Shown here: positions 12,636-25,441 of the stretch, in pieces | How the letters are laid out: every line of letters starts with the position of its first letter | Numbering within the stretch: position 1 is the first letter of the stretch | Origin: Vanilla planifolia | Lineage: Eukaryota > Streptophyta > Magnoliopsida > Asparagales > Orchidaceae | Length of the DNA: 64,000 nucleotides | Direction of reading: 5' to 3' | Assembly: GCA_023846275.1 (NCBI GenBank) | Contig: CM043870.1 | Coordinates: forward strand, 3,409,527 to 3,473,526 | Program-made: the position numbers and the translations under genes | Notes under the pieces: model-generated | The model's database searches: none | Told to the model about the DNA's origin: nothing | Seen by the model: only the letters and a program-made list of their open reading frames with translations

Positions 12636-15600
12636 GGGCCTGCATGTGAAGCTAATAAAATACCGTAATATGACGCAATAAGGAAAGGATATATTTATAA
12701 TTAATTAAATTTGCTGGTTTTGTTTGGTTTATTCGTATTAAAAAAAATTTAAAGAATTTTATATTAATTTTTATTTAGTATTTGTGTGGGATTTTCCCTC
12801 ACGTGGTTTGCGGTTTTGGTACGAAGATCTGCCGTACATGCGTCGGCTCACGAAAAGGAAAATAAAATTATGTCAGCTTTTTGTATTCATCATCAGCTAA
12901 CAGATACTGGGCTTTATTTTCTGAATAAAAAATATTTTGTGAAATAATTAATTTTTGAATATTTAATTAGATGGTATTTAAAAAATATTATTCTTTTATT
13001 TACAAAATAAATTAATATATAAATAAACAATAAATTTCAACTTTTCTAAAAAATAAAACAATAAATAGAAGTATCAAACTTAATAAATAAAAGAATGATA
13101 GAACATATACATAAATTTAATAATGATTGAATTATAAATTTATTCATGATCAATAATTTGATTAAAAATAAAAAAATAATACTATTTTTCACAAGAACCA
13201 AAACCGAGCAACATCTTCAATCTATTCCTAAGGATTGAATGGGCTCAATATCAAAGTGTAAATAAACTAACAAACAAAAACTATGATAAGCTTAATAAAT
13301 GCAACCATAATTGCGATTTAAGCATCGATAGCATGTCTTTAAAGAGTTCCATTACGGGGCCTAGATGCCATCCATTTAGAACAATAGCTTCTATTTAGAT
13401 AAGGGTTGCGTGTCGGGGTCTAAGACCACAACAGTTTAGAAGAACATAAAGCTTAATTCATCATTCTAATTACAAGGAGATTATGCAAGGGTTCGATTGA
13501 TGATTATCAGGACATGAGTTTGGTGATCACCAAAGCCTGTGAAGTGCTTAAGTATAGTGATTCACAACCAATTGTTAGGAGAGATTGATGGGAGATTAAG
13601 GGGTTTTACCAAACTAAAGCTAAACAATAAGTACTCAAACAAAGAATGTTTTTGCTAATGAACAAAGGAGAACCTCAAGGGGGAGAACAACCAAGTGCAA
13701 TATGTAGATTGACACATGAAAGATGATAGACAAGAGAGGGCTAATGCATGTTAGGCACACAAATGAGGTTTGGATGCTAGTCAACCCAGGAAGACCCTAA
13801 CCATCTACTAGACCAAGTGACGACTATTTGGCCTACAACTCAAACCTAGTAGAATGTTTGGCTAAGTCAACCTTGGCAACAAAGCATAAGAAAGTAAAAC
13901 ACAATCGATGAATATATATTGTAGAGGTTTGATGATAAATAATACCTAGATTAACCAATGGCCCTCTTGGTTAAGGTGTCAAGCTCCTAATAAGATCAGA
14001 AGGAGAAGAAAGAAACCTGGATATTGCTTGCAATTAAGTCAAAAAGAGAAACACTGAACCAGTGTATCAACAAGTACATATGGGCCCTCACCTTTCAATG
14101 AGTTAGGAAATGATTAACTCTTTTATGGTTGTGCATGTAATGGCAAGATAGGAAACCCCATTGTACTTAGTGAAGGCCACTTTAAGAGAACCATTGACCA
14201 CAACAAAAGAGGTCTAAGCAAAGAAGTTCAAGGCTGAGAAATAAAGGCTTTGAATTGATGCATTTATTAGGAGATTATACCTAATTAAGGAGTAGCTAAA
14301 GAAAGTCAAAGCAATAGGGAGCTGACACTAAGATATGACTACGACGACTGGCATTGTGACTATATTGGCATTGGAGAATAAACTTCAAAGCTAGCTCACC
14401 ACAACCATGACTTCTATGTGGAATGCAACATGCTCAAAGTCCTACTTGTCCAAAGTCCTCTCATGCTAGGTTATGCTTACTCTCTAAAGGTTTGATGACT
14501 AATTCGTAAGAAAATACTTTTGAACCTCCCAACAAATGCCAAGCTGACCAAGCCGAAGAGACCAATAGGGGCGACTAGAGTGGGGCTAAACCTTAAGCAA
14601 GGGCATTTGCATTTTTCTCTTCATTCCCTTCATATCACCCATAAACCTCGAGCAAATTCTACCCTTCATTTCATTCCCTCCCAACTCAACAACCACTTTA
14701 AGGTTCTATTGTAAGCATCAACTAACAACAAGGGGATATCCAAAATGTTCAAAGCCAAGTATGGCTTTGGTGGTAATGTTCTCAATAAGGACAAATTTTC
14801 TCCACACAATTCGAGGATGTTGGACCATTGTTGATGTACCCATGCATCAAATGAGGGATGTTATGAGACACCATTAATGGATAGTGAAAAATGGGCATTT
14901 AAATTAAAATACCAAAACAATATTATCATCATACAATGACATCAACACATTTGTCAACATAGGTCCCATGTATGCATGTAAGAGCATTTTACACCCAAGT
15001 CAATTGACAAAAAAGGTGGAGACCAAAAGTCACAAGGTTCATCTAGATTATCACAAAAAATAGTTCCATGAAAAAACTTTGAATTGAGGAAAAGAAAAAA
15101 TGGGCCTCAAATGACAAGAAGGAAGCTCCACTATAAATAATAGTGTACGTCAGAGAGGCCTTGCCATCATAGAAACACTCAACGATGGTCGACTGATGCT
15201 TGACAAACTTAACCACAACATCACCATGGAAGAATAAAACAAAAGTGAATGTGTTTCGCTTCTTTTGCTTACTTTTTGCACACTTTTTATCATCATTTCT
15301 TATTTAAACTTAGCATGGCCACTCATAAGAGGAAGAAGGTAATAGATCAATCAAATGAAGATCTTGATATGATTAATGACAAGATAATGCCAACAATGAA
15401 GCTTGTAAACTTCATACCGGCAGTAATTGAGTAATGAATACATGATCACAGGAGATCGTTAGAGCAAGAGAGATGGGGAAAAAAGGGGTTATACTCCACA
15501 AGGGCTGGATGAGAAGCGCTCAAAACAAGAAGATCTAGACCCTAGTTGAAAGGCAAGTGAGGACTCAGGGTGGAGCGGAATGGCCAACATGGTACAAGGT

Positions 15601-16150
15601 ACCGTTACCTAAGGGAATGATAGCCATGATATAGCTAATTTAAGGTGAGCGCATTGAAGAGTTCTTGATGATGGATGGCCAAGACTTGACCATTTATGTC
15701 GGCAAGCAAAAATAAATTTTGCCTAGCCACCAAGACCGAGTGTGTTGGTCAGCCAAGCAAACCTGTTTGAGGAGGCATGGGCAAATAACGCCCAAATAGT
15801 GAATAAAAAGTGTAGCAGATCATGGTAGAAACAACCAGACCAAAAGGAAAGAGCTAAACTACAGCCAGGCAGGCAATAGACAGAATCGGGCCATGTGGGC
15901 AACAAGTGGCAAACAAAAACATAGGCTGAATAGTTTAACTAACACTAACAAAGCCGAAATTTTTTACTAGGGAGTTGTATAATTTATCCTTCGAGAATGA
16001 AGCAATATAGCGGAATGCTTCAAGAAGATGCACCAATTCAAAAGAACATGCAATGATGTGAGCTTTCCCATTACGTCTAGCTAACTGATGAATTACAACT
16101 AATCTAAAGCGAGTCACTCACAGTTGCAGAAAGGACGCGGAAAGGTAAAG
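12636..16150. other. Repeat-like intergenic DNA, no gene supported
   Basis: The first 700 bases are AT-rich. From about 13200 to 15950 composition is more even, with scattered broken frames; this looks like old retroelement sequence, but I see no intact gag, protease, reverse transcriptase or integrase motif. A short frame with MATHKRKKVIDQSNEDLD near 15315 is not recognisable. Confidence 0.5.
12654..12659 (+). terminator. Candidate polyadenylation signal of the bHLH gene
   Basis: AATAAA sits 18 bases after the TAG stop ending at 12635. It is a near-upstream-type signal by sequence, but so close to the stop that the real 3' end may use other sites further down. Confidence 0.4.
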
Positions 16151-16612
16151 TTACACACCCTTGACAGCATTTCTCCGAGCGAGAAATCTGGCGATCGGAG
16201 GCGTGAGCGCGATTGTGATAGGGACGCGGACGGGGAAGAGCGCCTTGTTGCATATGATCGCCAAAGCCAAAGCCCCGCCGCTCGACGCCGCCAGCTCCGC
16301 CGTCCGATTACGATGCCACATGGGCCTATCCCCCTGATCCGTTGTCGTCGGAAGTGAACGAGTGGGATCGTGTCCGTCAAGAATCACGGCGGCAGGATCT
16401 TCGTTGGAAGCTGTTTCGATTCCAGCGTGCGATTCATTGTGTGGAACGCTGGAGGAGATCCCGAATTTCTCGAAAAGAGATTCAACGTCGACGTTGTTTC
16501 TGATGGCGACGTAGAGGCCGGTGATGGAGGCGGCGGAGACGGAGAAGTGGACTCCCAGCGCCACCTTCCCGTACTTCTTCATCAGATCCCTCAGACGACC
16601 AGAGAACGCCAT
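16151..16612 (-). CDS. DUF1279 (FAM210-like) membrane protein, single exon
   Basis: Uncharacterised conserved protein of 153 residues, probably in a mitochondrial or plastid membrane. It starts MAFSGRLRDLMKKYGKVALG, followed by the DUF1279 core VHFSVSAASITGLYVAIRNN, a variable acidic middle (about residues 50-100), and a second conserved stretch GGALALAIICNKALFPVRVP ending in PPIARFLARRN. Two hydrophobic helices are visible, near residues 20-38 and 108-138. The first Met is chosen because it starts the conserved block. A telo-box (AAACCCTAA on this strand) lies at 16638-16646, about 26 bases upstream. Function is unknown; FAM210 relatives in animals are mitochondrial. The reading frame is intact with no intron. 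Confidence 0.88.
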   Translation of the reverse strand: MAFSGRLRDLMKKYGKVALGVHFSVSAASITGLYVAIRNNVDVESLFEKFGISSSVPHNESHAGIETASNEDPAAVILDGHDPTRSLPTTTDQGDRPMWHRNRTAELAASSGGALALAIICNKALFPVRVPITIALTPPIARFLARRNAVKGV

Positions 16613-17609
16613 TGATTAACAGATTGAGGAGCCGCCGTTAGGGTTTCAAACTTTTAGCTCCACCTCGTCGACTGCTGACCACAGAATGAAAGAAATAAGC
16701 GCCTCCAACCTTTTTCTACCATATTTTTGAATTATATTAATGTAATAAATGAATTTAAATGCACATAATATAGATATATATATATAAATATAAACTTTTG
16801 ATCTATATTATTAAAGAAATAGAGGATAAAGTCAAGTGATGTATGAAAATAGCTCAAAATTATAAGATAGAGCTATAATTGCTTATAAAAAAAATAATTA
16901 ATATTAGACTAATTTTTTGCTCAATAAAATTATCAAAGGATTAGATGATTATTGACCATGCAAAAAGAGACAAGACACAAGAACTACAATAACTATCACA
17001 TGCTTTATAACACTCTTTCTTATCGTACAACCGATCGATGGACACGAGAATGACCAACAATGGATGATTACATTGACCCTGATCAAATAATGTCATAAGT
17101 TTAATTACCAGATATAAAAGAACATTACAATTTAGAATTTAAATATGATTTCTTATTGATATAACATTTGTTATTTCAATATTTAATCTCTTAATATAAG
17201 TTTTAGATGACTAATAATGATGATTATGTAGAGATGCTCATAAATTTTTTATTGAAATTAAAAAAAAAAAACCCAAACACTACATTAGGTTGTGTTATAC
17301 ACCAAGTAAAATTAACAAGCAAATCTTAACTAAACAAGAGAAGAACATCAAATATGAAGTTCTCATAACTATTTTGTTTTTTGATATTTACTAAAAGAGT
17401 TAACAATCGAAAAGTTCTTTTCACATCTAGGTCGAGAAATAAAAGATGAAGAACGAGTGTTTACTTATACTCTAGAACAAGCTTGAACTCAAGAAATGAC
17501 AATTCTATTCCTCTTTAAAAGCTTGAACCCTAGAAAATTACTTGCTTCATTCCAAACACAGTTAAAGAAACAATCAGCACTTTTTCACAGTAACTTCTAA
17601 CAGAAATGT
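16613..17609. other. Intergenic DNA between the DUF1279 and METTL23-like genes
   Basis: The upstream side of DUF1279 (minus strand) and the 3' flank of the METTL23-like gene (minus strand). AT-rich apart from the telo-box region; no further gene is seen. Confidence 0.6.
16638..16646 (-). promoter_or_regulatory. Telo-box (AAACCCTAA) before the DUF1279 gene
   Basis: The element reads AAACCCTAA on the gene's strand and is 26 bases from the ATG, so probably in the leader or core promoter. Telo-boxes are frequent in plant genes for ribosomal and organelle-biogenesis proteins. Confidence 0.55.
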
Positions 17610-20600
17610 TCACTTACCATCAAACGCAATTTCCACAAGCTGAATGTTTCCATGTATGGAAGATGCCTTACAAGCTGGGAGGAAGGAGAAGACATCCAAA
17701 AGCTTCAGACATTTCAATCCCCATTTAACCATCAAGAATTCAATGAGATGATGACCGCTGCAATCCAAAAGATTGGTTGCCATTCTTTACATTCTTGCAA
17801 TATATTTGAACATTAAAAGCTAAGGTGGCATGAGAAATATATACCTTCTGTTATGATAAGTAGTGATGAATACAGATCCTGGAGAACTTTGCAGAAGGAA
17901 AGTGACCGTTGCGAAGAAATCATCGAAATCTTTTGAAGTGCATTGCCAGAGGTGTTTCAGCTCAAGAATTAAGCATTTGGAAGAAGAATATTGTATGAAC
18001 ACAGATGAAAAATACCAGTTGAATCATAGAATACATCAGCTCCAAGAACTATGTGAGGCTGCAACTCAAACAAAGGAGCATCCCATTCACCCCAAGTGAG
18101 GCCTAATATCTACAAGAAAAATAAAAAATAACTATGCCAAGTCAACAAAAATCTCTTTAGGCTCAATTTGATTCGAGTGAAATGAAGAAAGATATAAAAG
18201 AAATGAAAATGGTGTTAACTTATGTGAAAATTTTATAATTTGTTGGAAGAGAAGATTTTTTTAGTTGGTTTTTTTTCAAGAATATGATTTAACTTTTTCA
18301 GCAAATTTCATAAGCAAAGTGATTTCTCACACAAACCAAATGGTTTTACCTTGCAGTCAAGCTTATTGAGGTTGCATATTCTTCTCATGTTCAGCGAAAC
18401 CTTCATCACAATAAAAACATAGGACAATTATTCAAACTAAAGCACTATGTCAGAAAGCTGTTCGTAAACATGTTATAAAACCAGAGAAGTAGCGATTAAT
18501 TATTCAGCAGCCAGTCTAACATCTGGTTAGAAAAGAAAACGTACGAGTTGGGTCTACAAAGTCCTCTACATTTTATTCATTACAGGGATTATCTTTTAAA
18601 AACTCTAGAAATATTAGCAGCCTTAAGGCTGCAAGCAACAGCATCAAATAAGTGTACACATAATTCCATAAAGGGTAAAGGGTAAAGGGCAAGCTATTAT
18701 GTAGAATTAAGAGGTCGAGTTAGGGTTTTGAAAGGCCAACTATTGGTAAAAACAATATGAATTCAAACCATAAAAATATCATATTAGGATTAAAATATTG
18801 GTTTTCAAAGGTTGAAGATGAAGATCAATATAGACAAATGTTCACTAGGTAAAGAAATGAAAAGCAAAGACAAAAGGTAGTCAATAGAGAGTGATAGAAG
18901 AAGATCACAACAGAGCCTCAAACTCGAGAAAGGCAAGGATTAAAAAGCTAAGGTGGACAGGGTATCATACCCCTTGGGTTCTTGCATACCCTTTGTTCAC
19001 TCCCCGAGTTTATACAGCAGCACAAGGTCTGCTTGGAAGTGAAGGGCACTATCAACAACAAATAAAAGCTCTAGGGAAACCCTAGCAAAGCAGGAGAAAC
19101 GTTATTAATTAAAAGGTATATTTAAGTACAAGGGGATGTGTTTGATAAAATTCCTCCACAGGTTTGAACATGCTCTATTATAAAGACTCAAAAAGATATT
19201 CTTCAAAAAGAATTCTAGAACTTAAGAAATCTATTTCAAAAATCTAAAAAGTAGATACTAAAACAAAATAAACCATGATTTTTTGAAGAGAAATCATTTT
19301 CTAAAAAATATTCTCAAAAATCTAAATAACAAGTTGAACTCAAACATTGCCTTAACACAAAGAAACCAAATTGGAAACAAATTCTATAAGCTAAATGCTG
19401 CAACCTAAATTTTGTGGGCTATTTTTGTCACATATGAGATATCTAGGAATAAAACAAGTGATTTGTAACCCTTCTCTTAACTTCCAGTGCTTCAAAGTCA
19501 AGTAAATTGGATATTGAAGCAAAAGGTTATGACAAAAATATGAAACCAATCAAACTAGTAACTAACCAGCTAATCAATTAGCCAACTCCAAAGTTTGAAA
19601 TGAATTATGATCAATTTCTTTGTTGCTTAGACAAGATGATTCCACATTCAACAGATCACTAAAAGTTTTCATGAGCTGATTCCCATCACTATTGCATATC
19701 AATCAATTTCAAGGACAACAAGATTTTTAAAACCTTTTAGCCAATGATAACTAATAATTCACTTCGATCAATGGACTAATAAGTCAAAGGTTTTTTAGTG
19801 ATGGGAGTTGCACCACATTGGCTCCATCGGCATTTCAGCTCTACCACACCACTTGATCCCAATTGAACATCTTCCTTTGACACTATTTATTAAAGGATTC
19901 GCAACACCAGGATCCAAGTTGAGCTCATTATATACTTAGATAGACACCCTATAATAAATAAGTTTAATTCTATGAATAAAGACACATTGATTATATATTA
20001 AATTTTTAACAATATATTCAACTTAATGTAAAACTAAACATAGTCTTACTTGTATTCAATAAATCTCTCCCTCTAATAAAAATACTATCCATGTTGTTCA
20101 TCACTCATCATTTTTTTCTCTGAAATCTTTCGACCAACCAAGCGAATGTTGAACATTAAAAAGGCCAGCATATCCCCAAAGCATCCGAACTGCATGTAAA
20201 TTACACCAATTGCTTCACCATGGATGATCAAACCATAAGACTCGCAAGTCAATCGCTAAAATGAAGCCTATGTGATTCCATAAAAAGTTGCCAACTCTTT
20301 CAAGTATCATACAAACTAAGACCTACACAATCAAGAGAAAGCACATGAATTTGATAATGCTCCACTTAACAGTAATGGAAAGATATCAAAGACCCATGGG
20401 CGTCACCACTTGAATGAACCACTTGATCCTAGATTAACCATTTTATGGGAGTTGCACCAATTGGATTCTTGTGCAATGTCAATCTTGCTGCACTACATTC
20501 TATTGCCCTTTTTAACCCTGTTGTTCACATCAATTTTGTCACCCTTGTCATTCTTATTGCACAACATTGACTTTGCCAAACTTGTCTAAATATGTTGGCC

Positions 20601-23600
20601 CTATCACACTACTAGATCCCAATTAAATTACACACTTACTCCTATACCACTTGTTGGGAAGAGTTTTATCATGTGGGCCCATGTTGAACCTAATATACAC
20701 TAAAGTATATAGTCAATAATCTAAAGGCTTAAATCTATAAAATTATATATTAGAACTCTAATATCATATTTAACTCACAATTCAAAACTAAATTTATTCT
20801 CACTTATATTTAACAAAAGGCATTCTAAATAAAGAAAACAAATGAGTATAACAAAATAAGAATGTTCCCAAGTTATCTTAAAGCTGAGGTAATTATCATC
20901 AACATTCATAAAAGTACAAAACAATCTCAATCAGTTTAAACTAGAGACATCCTGAAACATTAGGAAATCCTAAAAATACTACCTCACAAAAAATACTGTT
21001 GCCTGTTCAAAACTTAGTCAATTTATTTAATTTATGTTTCAAACCCCATGCTTGATCAGAGATTACACAGATTTTTTTTCATTTCAAACCAGCAAAAATC
21101 AGATATAAAGTGCAATTTTTTTTTACACACCTCTGGTTTATGCAGGTCGTCTGTCAATGTTACTGCTGCTCCTATTTTGGCAGCTACTAATCCAGGCAGA
21201 GCTGTCCCAGCACCAAGCTATTCCAGAAAATTTGAAAAATTTTAGTACTTGAAACAAGTAATATGGGCAGCTTTACTACCACAGTAATAAACCATCACCT
21301 TTGTCATCTTAAATTAATCAATGGTATCACTAAGATCAGTAAAATGTAACACAGAAAAAAAAATAGACTTTTTGGTACAAGTACCTAATGTCTATAGAAG
21401 GCAAAAATAAAAGCATAGCTGTCAATTTAAAAAAAAGGGCATTCCCTAATGGGAATGTAATAATACCTAATGGCATGAAAAGCGGCGTGATATCCCTTCA
21501 ATCAATCTGTCTCTTCAAATATATATGGCTTTTGTAACAATAATAGTATATTGCTAAACATTTTATCAAACCCATAACATAATTGCTTTTATGAGATTAG
21601 TTTTATATAAAATATAACATGTTATCTTATTTCGTCATTCTTTTCAAAGAAGATGCAGATTTTGGCATAAAAGAAATTTGTCACATTGAAGTTGATGAAG
21701 GACAATGCATGTTCAATACCAAGGTTTCCAAATAACCTGTATGAGGTGGTTAACAGATGGTCTGGGACATTTGAAGGCACAAGCTTTAGGCCATTTTTAC
21801 TAAGCAAACTGCATAAGACCAATCCTTAATTGCCAAGGGGTGATTTCCTCTAACTGGACAATTCCCAGCATGTTCGATATCGTTCAAGACAAAGGGTATT
21901 CCACATTTCATAAATTTATGTTGTTGGTGTTCATGGTTAAATAACCCAAATAGTGTTTAGATTAGCCAAATATTATTTCGTCTATATCAGTTTAGTGAGA
22001 GAGGAACCTTCATTATGTAAGGGATTCTATCAAAATGTTTGTTAGGATTGCAAAAATTCCATTCTTGATTTATAAGAATTGGTTGCTTTCATGGTGTCTA
22101 CTCTAACAATAGATTTCGCTTACTGCAATGATGGAATTCACTTAAAGTCTGTTGCACGGATTTGTGGAAATGATTCTTTACTTATTTGTAGAGAAAATTA
22201 TCTTCGACATGGCAACTCTACTTCCTCCACTAGTGACTGCTCCACAATGACTTTTACTCCACTCCAAAGTCTCACTCGTCTACAATCCTCAAATTTTGTT
22301 TCCGCCACACCCACATCCCCATGAAAGCGGTATTAGAGCAAGCCTCCTTATGATCCATTCTCGATAATGATCTACATTGTCAATGTCCCTCCATTAGTGA
22401 TCCACAACCTACTTTAGCATCTTTTTCCATCTATGAAAATCCATTCAAATCCAATCATCTCGCACTACATACCTATAGCATCTTCATATCATCAACACTG
22501 GCCATTCAAGGCCAACATCTAGATGCATTACCTCACTCTCCACAAATGACTACTAATGTCATCATAACACTCCAATGCTCCATGATCTACTACACTCAAC
22601 CAATATGGTACTATCATATCCTTTTCTATCATCCTCAATTAATATGATAGCATCAGCCTAAGCAGTATGCCTACATTGTCCAAATTTGCATGCTTTCGAT
22701 ATTGAAATTATTGAGTTTACACTTTTAAAATACCTCCAGCTTTACATATGTATTTCTTACATGACAAAAAGTTCTAAAATTTTTTATTACATAAATCCAA
22801 AAGCAAATTATTCAAATTTATTAATTGATAAGAAATTTCAACTAACCTATCATATGTAGATGTAGAGTAGATATAGCAACCATTATTTTTGTCCATGGTT
22901 CTTGGAACTCAGCGTTGTGCAATGAAAAATTGATGAGATCATGTTCAAGGAGACTATCATAAGAGTTATCTCACAAATGCTTCCTAAAACCACTCAATAA
23001 TAGGTCATCATATGAACCTTTGCTACTACTTAGGTCACACTAATTCAAAAACAAGAGTTATGATATCAATAAGAATTATAATTAGGAAAGCTTCCTAGTA
23101 ATTTTTATTCCTACCAATGTTAGTCCTCTATTGCTCAGATCTACTATGCTGTTTTCTTTATATTGCCTATCTACAATTTAGATGAGAATTGAATTTTCAT
23201 GATTATATGGCACAAACTTCCAAAAATTAACATCTTGTTCTATTGTAACAAACTCAATTACAAGTTTCCTCCAAAGGGTGGTTTTGATGTAGACAATGTG
23301 CAATCACCGAAGTCTCAAATTCAACATCTTAACCATTTTCACACCACACAAGAATTTTGTTGATGATATCTTTAGAAATTTGTTTGATGAATTGGATTTT
23401 AACAAAGCTTTATTTGCTCTGTTAGCGAAAGAATAGGTTAAACACTTATTAAATTGCTCTGTTAGAAAGGCACTAATCTTATTACATGACAAATCTTTAT
23501 AAATTGAAAAAAAAAAAACACAAGCATTGGATTGTCAAAAAATTCATTATGCATTGGAGCTTACAAAAGGGACCTCAAAGAAAAATGATCTGAGCCTTTA

Positions 23601-25441
23601 AAAGGGATTTAGATCTCAACACAAAGAGTTTGGCGATGAGAAATCTCAAGAAGAATACAAAAGGATGCCTTCTAAAGATCTTAAGAAAATAATTTAAAAG
23701 AATAAAAATTGGAGTTTGAGGTACAAAAGGAAGCTTGCTAATTATGGACTCTTAAGTGCTTTATATTGTGTAAACCCTCTGTCGCTGTTATCACTTAAAA
23801 TACTAATTTATGGTACAAAAAATTGGTAACATGAAAGGGCGTGTTATAAGGAAAACAAAAAAAAGTGAATGGGGGTACGAGCAACATTCTTCATTATTTC
23901 AAGGTACGCCTAGCAACAGCAACATGGAGCCTTTGAGTTTCTTTATATTATTCTCGATCAATGCAGGTGTGGTGAAATCTAATGGAAACTTTCGCAATGC
24001 AAATAGGTGAAACTGACAAATAGTACAACAGCTATTGTGGTGAACATATCCTAGGAAGGTTTGCTCTACAAATATAAGAAGGTATTGTTACATCTAAGTA
24101 CCCCACCCCTTAAGGAACAAACCTTTGAAATGATTCTTATGGAATGAAACATCAACTACATGTAGCCAAGATCAATGTATGCCATGGCCAATCCAATAGG
24201 ACTCGATACGGAATTCTACATCTTTGTTCTTCCTTAATGGTTTGATCCTTCATTCATGAAGGATGCTAAGGCATTGAAACCCAACCACTGAATGCTTAGA
24301 TATTGAGTTGCAATCCAAATCATTGATCCAATATTACTAAAAGTCTCTAACCCTGTGACACAGTGCAATCAAGGGGTGGCCTTTAGACTTCTGTCTTACC
24401 TTTATAAAGCTGTACCTTCTTCACCAAGCACCTCTATCAGCTTGCAGAAGTTTTTAGGTTTATGAGCTCACTTTGCTGGCTTCTATATTCATTCCCTCCC
24501 ATCCTATCAGCTCTAGAGGCAATGGAAAAATGACAAACAATGTGAGAGGCTTTTGAGCAGCTCATGAGGAAGGCTTGAAAGAAGCCACAAGAGAAGACAA
24601 TCACACCAAGGAGAGCCACTGCTGATGCTGTGCTGGCTGCTCCTTCAGCTGCTCCAGAGAATAGGATGATCGAAAGACCTGTCAAAGGTTCCTGCTCCTT
24701 TAAAAGAGATGCCTTGCTGACTGTTACATATGTGTCAATGTATGAATGCTACTTCAGTCAAAGTGAGCTCCTCCACAACAGACACTTCCATTGCCATCAT
24801 AGGAGACGAAAAGACATGGGAAAGTCGGTCCATTCTGCTTTTTGTCGTGGTAATTTACAACTAATTTGACAAACTTGCAACACCTCTGATAAATAATTCG
24901 TCTAGATTAAAAAGGATGCATTACTTGCCCAATTGGTATCAGTCATAAGGGCTGTCTCCCTATCTAGTTCGTCTCAAGCAAAAACAAAATAGCATCTTTG
25001 GCATATGCATCACGGAGAAGATTAAAAAAACAAAAATACCTCAACCACAGTCTTTCCAATAAACCGCGATCTTTGCTGCCACAAATATTCCGCAAGGATT
25101 ACACTACAAGGCCACGCGAACATGCCATAGTCTCCGTCAGTGCTCTGCAACAACAAGAAAATACCAAATTTTCTTCAACATTACCGCAAAAACCCAAAAG
25201 CAACGAACAGAAATCAAGGGATGGAACTATGAGACACTAATAGAGACCGAACGCCTCTAGGTCGAAGTCGATGCAAAATGCAGAACAGAAATTTTATGGT
25301 TGGGGCGAGAGCGACTGCCTCTAAGATGTCGATGTGGAAAGAATGGGAGTCTTCCGTCGACTCTTCACCAAAGTAGTGGCGAGATACTGCTGACATTGCC
25401 GGCGACGACAGAAATGAGTTCAGCCGCCATTCACTTGCCAA
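17610..25441 (-). CDS. METTL23: METTL23-like protein methyltransferase, seven exons
   Basis: Class I SAM-dependent methyltransferase (methyltransf_16 family; human METTL23 is a protein arginine methyltransferase). Minus-strand exons: 25441-25316, 25144-25040, 21217-21131, 18400-18350, 18109-18016, 17929-17845, 17757-17610, giving 231 residues. Phases agree through every junction. Visible blocks are SAVSRHYFGEES, DYGMFAWPCSVILAEYLWQQ, the SAM-binding motif I VVELGAGTALPGLVAAK split exactly at the E|L junction, VTLTDD, LTWGEWDAP, IVLGADVFYD, DFDDFFATVTFLLQSSPGSV and TTYHNRSGHHLIEFLMVKWG. The exon 1 donor (GTCGCT) is weak. The start may instead be the Met at 25396, which directly precedes the conserved SAVSRHYF. 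Intron 2 (21218-25039) and intron 3 (18401-21130) hold transposable elements. Activity is inferred from family only. Confidence 0.9.
18401..21130 (-). other. Intron 3 of the METTL23-like gene with small-LTR element copies
   Basis: Spliced out of the minus-strand transcript. Most is AT-rich and unrecognisable; 19797-20815 carries the tandem small LTR element listed separately, in the same orientation as the gene. Confidence 0.6.
19797..20815 (-). mobile_element. Small non-autonomous LTR element (TRIM-like), tandem arrangement
   Basis: Read on the minus strand: an LTR-like block at 20815-20652 starts TGTTA and ends AACA; two bases later comes TGGTATAGGAG (to 20649), resembling the plant initiator tRNA-Met primer-binding site TGGTATCAGAGC. 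An internal part of about 590 bases follows, with short repeats of the type AATAGA/GACAA...GTTGAT, then a second LTR-like block at about 20060-19891 and a second internal start to about 19797. No coding domain is visible. The LTR resembles that at 37134-38046, including a block of the form TTTAATATATAA and a shared stretch before the LTR end. Confidence 0.55.
21218..25039 (-). other. Intron 2 of the METTL23-like gene with retroelement and gene-relic sequence
   Basis: About 3.8 kb. Contains CGGTATTAGAGC at 22328-22339 on the plus strand, a possible primer-binding site of another LTR element, followed by broken sequence to about 22700, and a candidate relic gene at 24437-24833. The rest is AT-rich without recognisable content. 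Confidence 0.55.
24437..24833 (-). pseudogene. Frameshifted small hydrophobic-protein gene nested in a METTL23 intron
   Basis: From an ATG at 24833 (minus strand) the frame reads MDRLSHVFSSPMMAMEVSVV and on to TEVAFIH, then stops at TGA 24735-24737. Directly after this stop another frame continues with TYVTVSKASLLKEQEPLTGL and a strongly hydrophobic stretch ALLGVIVFSCGFFQAFLMSC, ending at 24437. The two parts read like one protein of about 130 residues broken by a small insertion or deletion near 24734. One or two membrane helices are predicted by eye. I do not recognise the family. It could be a retrocopied pseudogene, or a retained coding sequence whose frame I misjoin; there is no room for an intron at the break. 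Confidence 0.42.
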
